NCBI GenBank assembly: GCA_905397405.1
Contig: CAJPVJ010000748.1
Location: 1-20,804 of the forward strand
DNA length: 20,804 nt
Source: Oppiella nova
Lineage: Eukaryota; Arthropoda; Arachnida; Sarcoptiformes; Oppiidae
Reading direction: 5' to 3'
Shown: piece after piece, positions 1 to 8,699 of the stretch
Layout: every line of letters begins with the position of its first letter
How positions within the stretch are numbered: position 1 is the first letter of the stretch
Made by a program: the position numbers and the translations under genes
Notes under the pieces: generated by a model
Told to the model about the DNA's origin: nothing
The model's input: the letters and a program-made list of their open reading frames with translations, nothing else
Database searches by the model: none

Positions 1-1637
1 TAGCTTTTAAAAAAAGTTAAAAATTATGAAATTATTTTTAACTTTTCAAATTTAATGTCAAAATAGATATTGAATTTTCTATTTCACAAGCATATACCGT
101 GCTTCATTCAAACTACTATAAATAATTTAATATATAATATAAATTTTATATTTTGCAGTTTTGTTTTTCCCTACATTCACACCACTTCATAGCAATATAA
201 CACTTTTAGATGTGTTTACATAATATCGAGAATATTCTTATATATGGCACATATTGAAGTGATTGAAAAAATCAATAAAGTTTTTATTTTTAATATAATA
301 AAAATATGTATATTACACTAAAATAATTAATCATATTTCAATAGAAAAAACAATATTTTATTTTACATAATATACAAAGTAGTGTATTACAATTTGAATG
401 GGAGGGATTATGTTTTTAATTAAATTTGTTGACGACATCACAATGTAGTCCCTGTTTAGTATAATACAAATTTTTATTTTATATTGTGATATGTATGTTG
501 GAGTTTGAAAAATAAATTTCATTTCATTATGTTTTAACTAATAATCTATATTAATTAAAAATATGTCTTAGATAATATTATCTACATAACATGTATATAT
601 AGTAATTATACAAACATAACACGTGATGAATAAAACAAGTTTTATTAATTTATGTGTTTTATCATATAAATGATAATTATTTATAAATTATAACATCATT
701 AAAGGTTTAATGGTACAGTATATTAGTTTATTGGTAATTTATATTAAACAAATATTTATTGTGCAATTACTATCATATTTACAAATAAATATAATAATTA
801 TGTTATAGTAAATAAATATCCAAAATTAATTACCGTTAACTCAAACATAGCTTAAATACAGCCATAAGTTTGTGATAAGCGTTCAAATAATGTATGAAAA
901 TAGTCTATAATTTATATATAATATATCGATAAATATATATATCAAAGAAATCAATAAACAACAGTTTAATTGATGGCGATTTGTATGGGTTCAGGGTTAT
1001 ATCAGACTCATATGATGTTTACCAGACACGTGTCGAGTAAATATCAATTGTAATTAAAGCATACGGAATAATAGGTACAGAATATTCTGTACAGTTAATG
1101 ATACTGTATTTTAAATGTTGAAAATATTTAAATATCAGCTTAAATGCTATTGAGTTAGTGTTGTTGTAAAAAACAAATAATATATTCAAATATATTTAAG
1201 TAATTTATATTCCGTTCATTAAAAACCTTCATTATCTTGAGCACTTAGTTTATCGCACACTTATCGTTAACATAATTATTATTAATACACGATTACCTCT
1301 TATTTAATATGATAAGACTTTTGTTATTCAACTTAATATCATATTTAAATTTTACGTAGAATATTCTGTTATGTATATAATAATATTATTATTTTGCTAT
1401 AGTTCACAGCAAATAAATCTCGTGAATTCTGTAAACACTATACACGGTGTTTGCTAAATAAACACTAAGTTGTAGTATAGTATAGGAATTGAAAAATAAG
1501 TTCATTTTATAAATATTTATACACTATTCACATATATATACTATTAAACACACACACATAAACAGCCCAGGTAGTACACATAGAAATGTAGAAATTTTGT
1601 TCTCAATTTGTCGAACACATCCCATTCCCCATTGAAT
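1..1637. other. AT-rich gene-free flank downstream of the GPCR gene
   Basis: No convincing coding region on either strand: the only open frames are short and AT-driven. The stretch lies 3' of the minus-strand GPCR and presumably holds its 3' UTR, but I see no unambiguous AATAAA on the minus strand close to the stop. It contains three copies of the palindrome AGAATATTCT (229-238, 1079-1088, 1358-1367), an E-box palindrome GACACGTGTC (1025-1034) and a short CA run near 1550-1558. Confidence 0.6.
1075..1092. promoter_or_regulatory. 18-bp perfect palindrome GTACAGAATATTCTGTAC, copy 1
   Basis: A perfect inverted palindrome. An identical copy sits at 4534-4551, and the inner AGAATATTCT recurs eight more times in the window. 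The inner bases contain two head-to-head GAA/TTC units, as in part of a heat-shock element, but a standard element needs three units, so assignment to HSF is only a guess. Confidence 0.45.
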
Positions 1638-4600
1638 TTAATCCAAGCTCTTAGTTGTGTCAACATTTGTCACTTTTGTTTTACAGTCGTCTCGGATCCG
1701 AGTGCTGGGACTCTCATCGCCGGTGTTGGCGACGGCGTCGGTATTCTGGCGCCTCAGTTGCCGTTGAGTGCCGTTGTCGTTGACTACCGTCGAGTCCGGT
1801 GACGGCTTTCGGCACAGAATAAAGTGATAAAATTTTTTCGCACCATTTTTGAAGCTATTGTTTAGGTAGCAGTAAATGAATGGGTTGTAACTGTAAGACA
1901 AAACCAAAAATATTATATTAAAAACAAAACAAAATATTTAAATTAAAAACAAAACAAAATATTTAAAATAAAAAACAAAACTTTTAAAAAGATTATAAAA
2001 AAACAATCAAAAAAATAAGCTTTATTTCTATGATTAATGTTGGTGCACTTAGGGGACATAATTTTTAAATGTAATTTATAAATTTTGTTGTTGTTGTTTG
2101 TTATTATTATACACTACCTAATACACTAGGATGTGTTAAAAAAAGTTAATTGTTTTAAGTTTTTAATTAATTTTGAGCACCTAACACTAAATCATTGATT
2201 TAGGTAGCATGCATAATTAAATTGTTGGCATCCAGTTAACGGTTTGTTAGTAAGGCATGGATACCCACACATGGATACCTATTTGTTATTCATGAGCTAT
2301 ACGTACACAGAATATTCTGTATTATCCTGAGCGAAATTGTTTTATTTTTATTGAAAACACATTCAACACATTCAAAATAATATATTATATTCATTGAAAT
2401 TCTTAGATATAGATAAATATATATTATTTGAGTATATACTCAATAATAAAGAATTCCCTAAATATTTGATATAGTGGCATAGTATTTAAACCATGCATAT
2501 ACGGTAAATTACATTATATATTCAAAATATTTGTAAAGTTAGTAACTTTTAAATATTCAAAATATTTGACGCTATTAATAATAAATATGCATTAAAATAA
2601 ATTTTAAAGTATTAACTTTTTAAAATCTATACATTTATTTGAATAATTTTTTATGGTAGCACAAATAAATGCAATATGACGTAAACAATTTTAAATATAT
2701 CCAAGCAAAGTGTAATATTTAAATAGTTAAATTCCTAAAAACGTTTTAATATTTTATTAAACATTATGTTGGATAAATCATAAATATTAATTTCTACAAA
2801 TAAAATGCAACTATGTGCATTTACATCTAAAGTGTTTGAATAAATAGTCATTCATCAAAAACAAGAATATATTCATTTAGTATCTTAAAGCAAATACACA
2901 CTATATTCGTTGTATAAATATGCTAACTAATCAAGGGTATCTACAAATCGCAAATATTACGGGTATCTGGGAAAGCAAAACAAATTGAATCTCGCAAAAA
3001 TAATCTAGAATTTTATCTTTCAACTTAACTTACATGTACACTACATAACTTGTCTATATTTTACTTATATTAAACTTAAAATTGTTCAAACTTTACTTGT
3101 TTGTTTTGCATTCCGCGGATAAATTAATTTAATAAGCAGTTTTGAAAGGAGATTTTTGTTTTTATCAGGCACAATTACTAAATATATGATAAATACTTAC
3201 CACACGGACGACATGGCAAACCAATGGCACACAAGGAATATGTTATAATGTCGTGAAATGAGCTCAAAGTCCACTAATAAGTGATATAAATTCAGCGGAA
3301 GCCTATTGGGGACAGGGGTTTAGGGTTAGGGATGAGAGGGAAAGGTAGTGCGTGGGAGAGAGACAGAGAGAAAGTACTGATTGATTAAAAGTGTTTGTAA
3401 TTTAATGTTAAGTAAAGTGAGAGATAGTAAAAGAAAGTGTAAATACGATGTGATTGGGCTCAAATTTCTATTGACTTTCTATGTGCTATCAAATGCACGC
3501 TATTTAAAGATTTTTGGTTATATTATTAGGCGTTTGGAGTCTACTGTATGGTTAGCTATTGAATCCATATTATCGATTGGCATTCAGTTTTACTTAATAT
3601 CATATCTGATTCAATAAATCGTAGCAAAAATATCCGAGTCTTTGTTAAACTTAATCCTGAAAATGTTTGCGTTATATAAGTGCTATGTTGTAATATGTAT
3701 AAATAATGTATAATGCATATTTACACATGATAGATTGAAATCTATACAGAACTTATATTTGATATGCTTATATTACCGGTATAAATCTATGATGACTACA
3801 TTTAAGAGACATTTTCACTGATATTAAGTATTATTGTAAATTATTTAAATGATCATTCATGGGATCAATAGCTAAACTTTGCAGTTTATTTTCACATCCC
3901 TTGAATGTAATAAATGGTATTTACTGTAAGAATAATCTGGGTTAAATAATGATGTGCAAAACAGTACACATCAATACTTTAAATGTTTAAAATTGCATTT
4001 TTTAAGATTATCAATATAACTATTCTACATTTTATATAATATAATACAAACTATCAAAAATGTTAATGCTAATTTATGATCACAAAACAGTTTAGCTATA
4101 ATTTACAAATTCTTATTATAACTTTTAAAACTATTAATGCTCATTACGATTTACAAAAATAAACTACCAGCCCTCGCCGTAACCTTACATACTTAAGGTT
4201 ATGGTATATAAAAACTAACTACACGTGTGACAAATTACACGACAACTTAAAATACTTTTCAAAAACACGGAATATTTGTCGCAAAAATAATTAACATCTC
4301 TATTATAGCATAGATAGAAAATCCTACATATCCCACACAAAACCTCCCATTCCCCACCAACTATACTAAACCAACTATTGTTTTATTTATGACATGACTC
4401 TCATTATATAAGGCCTGATAAATAATTTATAAGCTAGGCATAAAAATATTCACAAAAAATAAATACAAACAAAACATAAACATACAAATCAAGAATCGTT
4501 GCAATCCTTTGCGATATACACTGGAAATAAAAAGTACAGAATATTCTGTACGACTTACCAGCAAATGGCAAACACAGTCACCACCAGAATTAGCATAACT

Positions 4601-5424
4601 ATGCGCCGCTTACGGGCCTCGGACTGTAGGCGCTTGCGTTCGTCGGTCGACTGGCCGGCGATCATACCCTGCTTATTGATAATCACACCGATCTTGATGT
4701 ACAGCCATATCGTGATACTCAACGGCACGAAGTACTGTGTGGTGAACGCCTCCACCGACAGCCATAAGGGGAACCGGAAGTCGATGTCCGGGTAGTCCAC
4801 TTCGCACCGAACCATGTTTTTGATGGTCGGTATCACTATTGTCTTATTGAACACCGAGTGCGGTATGGCCAGCGTGGCGGCCAACAGCCACGTGCTGCCT
4901 ATGGTCACCAGGAGCTGAAACTTAGTCAACGACCTGGACACGTCGGCCCGGCGTAAGGTCCACCACCTGTGAAACGCGATGACCGTCATGGTAAAGGTGC
5001 TGACGTACACGCAGGTCACCTGTACGAAGGGCACCGACACGCACAGGAACGCCCCGAATGGCCACGACTCTAACAGTAGCCTGGCCACGTTGAACGGTAT
5101 GTTGAACGCGGTCATAACAATGTCGGAAAAGGCCAGGGATGCGATCAGTATGTTGGTTGTGGTCAGCATTTTTCGTTTGCCAAACGCGATTACTTTGACC
5201 ACCAATAGGTTGCCGCACAGACTGACCAAGATGATCAGCGAGTAGCACAGTATGATGACTATGTGGTGCACCAGTTGGCCGGTGGTCAGCGGTTTGTCGT
5301 GCGTTTTGCGGATCAGCTCCAGTAGTCTCGAGTAGTACTCGTCGTCCGATATATTCTGGTACTCGTCGTACGCGCTGTTATTATAGCCATAAGTGGTGTT
5401 GAAGTACTCGCTTAGCGCCGACAT
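1638..5424 (-). CDS. Class A neuropeptide GPCR (NPY/GPR83-like), three exons, complete
   Basis: Seven-transmembrane receptor, 406 residues, expected at the plasma membrane and coupled to G proteins. Exons on the minus strand are 5424-4559, 3302-3201 and 1890-1638, with introns of 1256 and 1310 bp. All donors are GTAAGT or GTAAGA-like and all acceptors end in AG. Exon 1 ends in TG and exon 2 starts with G, giving Trp of CWLP; exon 2 ends in TG and exon 3 starts with T, giving Cys of CYNPFIY. Landmarks: N-glycosylation sites N9, N15, N24; GN in TM1 (N72); LAFSD in TM2 (D101); WPFG then C128 before TM3; W179 in TM4; C207 in the second extracellular loop; P234 and Y242 in TM5; CWLP in TM6 (288-291); HWFAMSS and NPFIY in TM7 (325-329); C349 is a possible palmitoylation site. 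The start is the first ATG after an in-frame TAA 30 nt upstream. The TM3 and TM7 wording resembles NPY/GPR83/RYamide-type receptors. The ligand is unknown. Odd: the DRY motif reads HRW (152-154). Confidence 0.9.
1918..1985. repeat. A-rich 25-bp tandem repeat in GPCR intron 2
   Basis: A unit beginning TTAAAAACAAAACAAAA recurs with a 25-bp period at 1918 and 1943, and a degenerate third partial copy starts near 1968. It lies directly upstream of the last GPCR exon on the minus strand, about 27 bp from the acceptor. It looks like slippage-derived low-complexity sequence. Confidence 0.75.
2256..2279. repeat. Short direct repeat CATGGATACC x2
   Basis: The 10-bp CATGGATACC is repeated exactly at 2256-2265 and 2270-2279, a 14-bp period, inside GPCR intron 2. 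No function is apparent. Confidence 0.6.
2307..2320. promoter_or_regulatory. 14-bp palindrome ACAGAATATTCTGT
   Basis: A shorter perfect member of the same palindromic family, in GPCR intron 2. The remaining AGAATATTCT cores are at 229, 1358, 5673, 5760, 7638, 10085 and 12198. Confidence 0.4.
3201..3302 (-). other. Short GPCR exon 2 (end of TM6, third extracellular loop, most of TM7)
   Basis: This 102-nt exon encodes 33 whole codons, starting LPLNLYHLLVD and ending HWFAMSSV, with split codons at both ends. The acceptor is AATAG at 3306-3303, preceded on the minus strand by CCCTAACCCTAAACCCC. That run supplies a branch-point-like CTAAC about 25 nt upstream and a pyrimidine tract. The donor is GTAAGT from 3200 downward. 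It is the piece that joins the two longer GPCR open frames. Confidence 0.9.
3334..3374. repeat. GA-rich low-complexity stretch in GPCR intron 1
   Basis: Runs of GAGAG and GGGAGAGAGACAG on the plus strand, that is pyrimidine-rich on the coding minus strand, just upstream of the exon 2 acceptor. This may extend the polypyrimidine tract and otherwise looks like simple repeat. Confidence 0.5.
3381..4497. other. Most of GPCR intron 1: AT-rich, no gene recognised
   Basis: A 78-codon plus-strand frame at 3381-3617 has no recognisable family, an AT-driven composition and no clear ATG start, so I do not call it. Other contents are a small C-rich patch around 4326-4376 with the motif CCATTCCCCA (4347-4356), and TATATAAGG near 4406. 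Neither can be assigned a role. Confidence 0.5.
4534..4551. promoter_or_regulatory. 18-bp perfect palindrome GTACAGAATATTCTGTAC, copy 2
   Basis: Identical to the copy at 1075-1092. It lies inside GPCR intron 1, starting only 8 nt after the splice junction at 4559/4558 (minus strand). It could bind a dimeric protein as DNA, or form a short self-complementary segment near the 5' splice site as RNA. Which of these, if either, is not visible from sequence. Confidence 0.45.
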
Positions 5425-5820
5425 AATGAGTGATTTTATAGTATTTTTTGGTTATAAACTTTTTAAATAAATTTTAAATTCTGTTGAACACCGTTAGCAC
5501 ACATTGTTTTTATCACTTTTTGTGTTATAAATAACTATTTATTTATTTATTTTTCATTCTATACACAAATAATAAAGTAAATTTATTTATTATTATTTAT
5601 TTAACAATTTTGAGTTTGTTTGTACGGTAAATATAATGTAGTTATTAGTTTAGACATACAGTAGTAATGTCCAGAATATTCTTGTATAGCGATATATCGT
5701 ATACTAGTCGCACATTATCTAGAATTCATGAATATATTCTTAATGTATTAATACACTAAAGAATATTCTCTGCGAGTGTGAACACCATTAAAGAGTTGAT
5801 ACAAATTGTTACGGTTTAGA
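5425..5820. other. AT-rich 5' flank of the GPCR gene
   Basis: Sequence immediately upstream of the GPCR start on the minus strand. It holds TTTATT-type runs (5530-5605) and two AGAATATTCT palindromes only 87 bp apart (5673-5682 and 5760-5769), the closest pair in the window. No TATA box or start site can be fixed. Confidence 0.4.
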
Positions 5821-6110
5821 CATAACTCCGACTATCACTCGGAGAGTTGGGATCAGTTGTGAGCCATTGAGCGCACAGTTAGTGAATGGTAAGAGACTCG
5901 GTGTGAGAGCGCCGTTAGGTTATGAAAATGTTATAATGTTTTGGCCGTACTTTTCGTGGTGTTTGCCGCGCATGCCTTACCCCCCACTCCATAAGCACTT
6001 TACGGATTCTGTATCTCAATTCATCACACATTGAGAGTCTGTAATACCGGCGTTAAGTCGTATACTAACTTCACGTCTAATTAATTCATAGCATCTCTAT
6101 CTCTCTAACT
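5821..6110. promoter_or_regulatory. GC-richer island upstream of the GPCR: candidate promoter or untranslated exon
   Basis: Visibly richer in G and C than the surrounding DNA but without a convincing open frame. On the plus strand it has a TCAGT initiator-like site (5853) and a good donor GTAAGA at 5889. On the minus strand it has a donor GTAAGG starting at 5980. A 6-bp hairpin CTCCGA/TCGGAG lies at 5826-5844. A 5' untranslated exon of the minus-strand GPCR, or the promoter of an unseen transcript, would fit. Confidence 0.35.
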
Positions 6111-6111
6111 T

Positions 6112-6113
<2 letters not shown>

Positions 6114-6142
<29 letters not shown>
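6114..6142. repeat. (TC)n microsatellite
   Basis: An uninterrupted TC dinucleotide run of 29 nt, preceded by short CTCT pieces from 6094. A simple sequence repeat at the edge of the GC-richer island. Confidence 0.95.
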
Positions 6143-6143
<1 letters not shown>

Positions 6144-7260
6144 AATGATGAGAGAGTCTTATGTCTACTTATTAGAGCTAAATTTAATTTTAAAACTAAA
6201 AATAATTAAAATTAGCTTAGCATATTCAGCCCGTATAGTTAGTATTTATTTGATATTTGAGTATACTGGATATGTAGTATACATAGGCAGCCATATAATG
6301 TACAAATAATTATAAGCCGTTGTTTACTACAAAAACTAAATAGGCAATTAAGTTTAACATAATTTACTAGTGCAGTGAATATAAATATATATTATATTAT
6401 TACAGTAGTACAAATTAGTGTCCACTAACTAATTTCATCAACCATAAATAAGCTTAGAAAAATAATAATTCAATATTCTATGCATACGTGAATGAATGTA
6501 GATGATAATTTATATTAGTTTTCAGTAATGTTAAATCTTAATTACTATTAATAAATTACATTTCATACTAACTTCTTATAAGGATTCTTAGAAAATGTTT
6601 AATTGAGTTAATATTGTTTTATTTGTTTGTTTACGATGTCTACTTGGTAATTATTTTATTGCTAATTTAATTGGTAATTCATTTATGTAATTATAAATAA
6701 TTATATTAATGTTTTAAAAAGTCAGAATCGTTTTTTTTGTGTTGCAATATAATTATATGTTTTATATCAATTGTATTTTTATTCAATCTAGATTATATTA
6801 GTAATTTTAGGTGATTTTACTATATTAGCTTGACATTAGCCTAATAAATAATTTTATTATTACTCAGTATAAAAAATAGTTAAATAATTTGCTAATAACA
6901 TTATAATCAACAAATAAATACGTCAAATTGTTTGTATTATTTTTTATGTTTACCTTTTGATTAATATTTAATTACCAAGATAATTAGAAAATATCCAATA
7001 TATTCTAGCACACACGTACTAAATATTTAATTTTGATTATAAACGGTAGTGTTATTATGTTTTTTAATTTGTCTTAATTATTTGTAACTAATACTATTAT
7101 TAAAAATACCTTATAAAGTGTTAATTTTAATTCATGTAGAGATCAAAAGGTAGGACCAGGGGTAGTCCAATAAATAGTTATAATACAATAATCTATGAAA
7201 ATAATGAGCGATTTATATTACGATAGCATTTAACTCAAAAATAATTGCTAAACTAAAAGT
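6143..7260. other. AT-rich spacer, nothing recognised
   Basis: No open frame of interest, no RNA gene and no repeat beyond simple A/T runs on either strand. Confidence 0.6.
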
Positions 7261-7284
7261 CTAGTGAATGTTAGTTTAAAATTT

Positions 7285-7400
7285 TGTTCACATACCTAAC
7301 CCTCTACCATTCCCCACCCCTATCATCACTGACTGTCACCGGAGTTGTCTTAAGAGAAATGTCCCGAAAATTGGATGAAAACGAGACACAAAATTGCATT
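7285..7400. other. Small GC-richer island, possible untranslated exon
   Basis: It contains CCTAACCCTCTACCATTCC on the plus strand. On the minus strand it has an initiator-like TCAGTGATGA followed by a consensus donor, GTTAG then GTATGTG, with the donor G at 7295. It shares the 10-mer CCATTCCCCA (7307-7316) with 1622-1631 and 4347-4356. No protein-coding capacity is seen. It could be a distal 5' exon of the GPCR or part of an unannotated transcript. Confidence 0.25.
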
Positions 7401-7719
7401 TCTCATTGAAAACTAAAACTATAATTAATTTAAACACTATTTCTGTAGTCAAGCCGTAAACGCACTGCTATTTTGTTTGTTGTTAAATGACAGTTAAAAA
7501 ATTATATTTTATTATTTTTGTGTGTATGAGTTATAGTCACTATTATATGTGTGATGTGTTTATTTCAATGGAATTTTATTTAATGAAAAATTTTTTTTCG
7601 GAGACATTCTTCGCTAGCATTCATGACGTTAACCGCAAGAATATTCTTTATGTTGGCTTTTATTAAAAGGGTTTTTATATAGTCTTTATAATTTCGTTTA
7701 TCGTAACGTCTAATATAAA

Positions 7720-7720
<1 letters not shown>

Positions 7721-7751
<31 letters not shown>

Positions 7752-7760
7752 AATAATAAT
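7721..7760. repeat. Compound microsatellite (CT)8(CA)7(TAA)n
   Basis: CT units at 7721-7736, CA units at 7737-7750 and TAA units at 7751-7760, uninterrupted. Confidence 0.95.
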
Positions 7761-8620
7761 TCAATAATACCTTAGCTTTAAAATGTAAAATATTTTCTTA
7801 TTTATTTTTAGCATTTTATTTAAAAATAAAATCTCATGTATATAACGACTTTATTTCATGTACAGTAAAAAGGGTTTACAATTTTATATACAGAACTTGT
7901 GCTTACAATTACATGTGAAAAGGCTTTTGAAATGATTTTATATAAGTATTTTTGGTATATTATAATCAATGTAGAGTAATAATTGGATTATATACTGTAC
8001 GATTAATATTTACTAATATAAAATATATTATCTCAAATTTTAAAATCAAAATTCATGAAAGTAATTTAAATGAAAATATTGTGTTTCTATTACTAATACC
8101 AAAAATAATTTTAATCAAAAATCTTTATTTTATTTTTCATTTATATAGCTAGATATGTGAATATTATTCACGGTTTTATTAATATATATTACTTATACTA
8201 GCTAGAAAAGTGGGACAATTCTCTAGAGAATACCCTGATATTAAAATTTAAATTTTAAAACCATACGTCAATTGGGTAACAGTTTGCGATAAAACTTTTC
8301 TAAACGTGTATATACTGTATTTATATTTTAATAATTAACTTTTTGAATTGAATATAAAATTATCATATATTTTATCGCTTATATTATCACAAAGTTTATT
8401 ATTATTATTATGTAAATATTTATGAAAGTCTATTTTCAAACGTATTATTAATAGCATTAAAATTTTTATAAACACTGTTCACGCGTTAAAAATTCAATTA
8501 AATTTACATTTTGCGTGTATTTTATGATAATATAATGAATAAGTTGTGTTTTACTGTGTGTTTGAATGGTTTTCCCTTTTTTGTTATCTACAGTATGTTT
8601 AAGTAGGCTATCCTTGAATT
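7761..8620. other. AT-rich spacer
   Basis: A 66-codon plus-strand frame at 7952-8152 is low complexity and not supported. The stretch holds two small palindromes, GTGAATATTATTCAC (8157-8171) and ATTCTCTAGAGAAT (8218-8231). Nothing else is recognised. Confidence 0.5.
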
Positions 8621-8638
8621 AGCTGCTAATCCCGCATT

Positions 8639-8685
8639 GGATTTAATGTGTTTTTGTGTTTTTACGCGTTTTCCACATTAAATCC
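8639..8685. repeat. Inverted repeat with 12-bp perfect arms, hairpin-forming
   Basis: GGATTTAATGTG (8639-8650) pairs with CACATTAAATCC (8674-8685) across a 23-nt loop. Imperfect pairing continues outward (GCATT against AATGC near 8634 and 8693). The size is compatible with a small RNA hairpin or an old foldback element. Confidence 0.5.
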
Positions 8686-8699
8686 CTAATTAAATGCTA

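Noticed and set aside
1891-1907. TTG start of the last GPCR exon as an independent gene
   Set aside because: The upstream bases form a clear acceptor (TTTTGTCTTACAG), and the peptide begins inside TM7, so it is an exon and not a separate start.
3318-3331. TTTAGGGTTAGGG, telomere-like repeat
   Set aside because: Fewer than three units. On the coding strand it supplies the branch-point-like CTAAC and pyrimidine tract of the GPCR exon 2 acceptor.
3381-3617. 78-codon plus-strand open frame
   Set aside because: No clear ATG start, AT-driven residues and no known domain. It lies inside a GPCR intron on the opposite strand.
4922-5248. Long open frames on both strands over the GPCR exon (including 4979-5245 plus)
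   Set aside because: Shadow frames of a GC-richer exon; only the minus frame with transmembrane motifs is real.
7952-8152. 66-codon plus-strand open frame
   Set aside because: Rich in Ile, Asn, Leu and Tyr, as expected of random AT-rich DNA; no domain or neighbouring gene signal.
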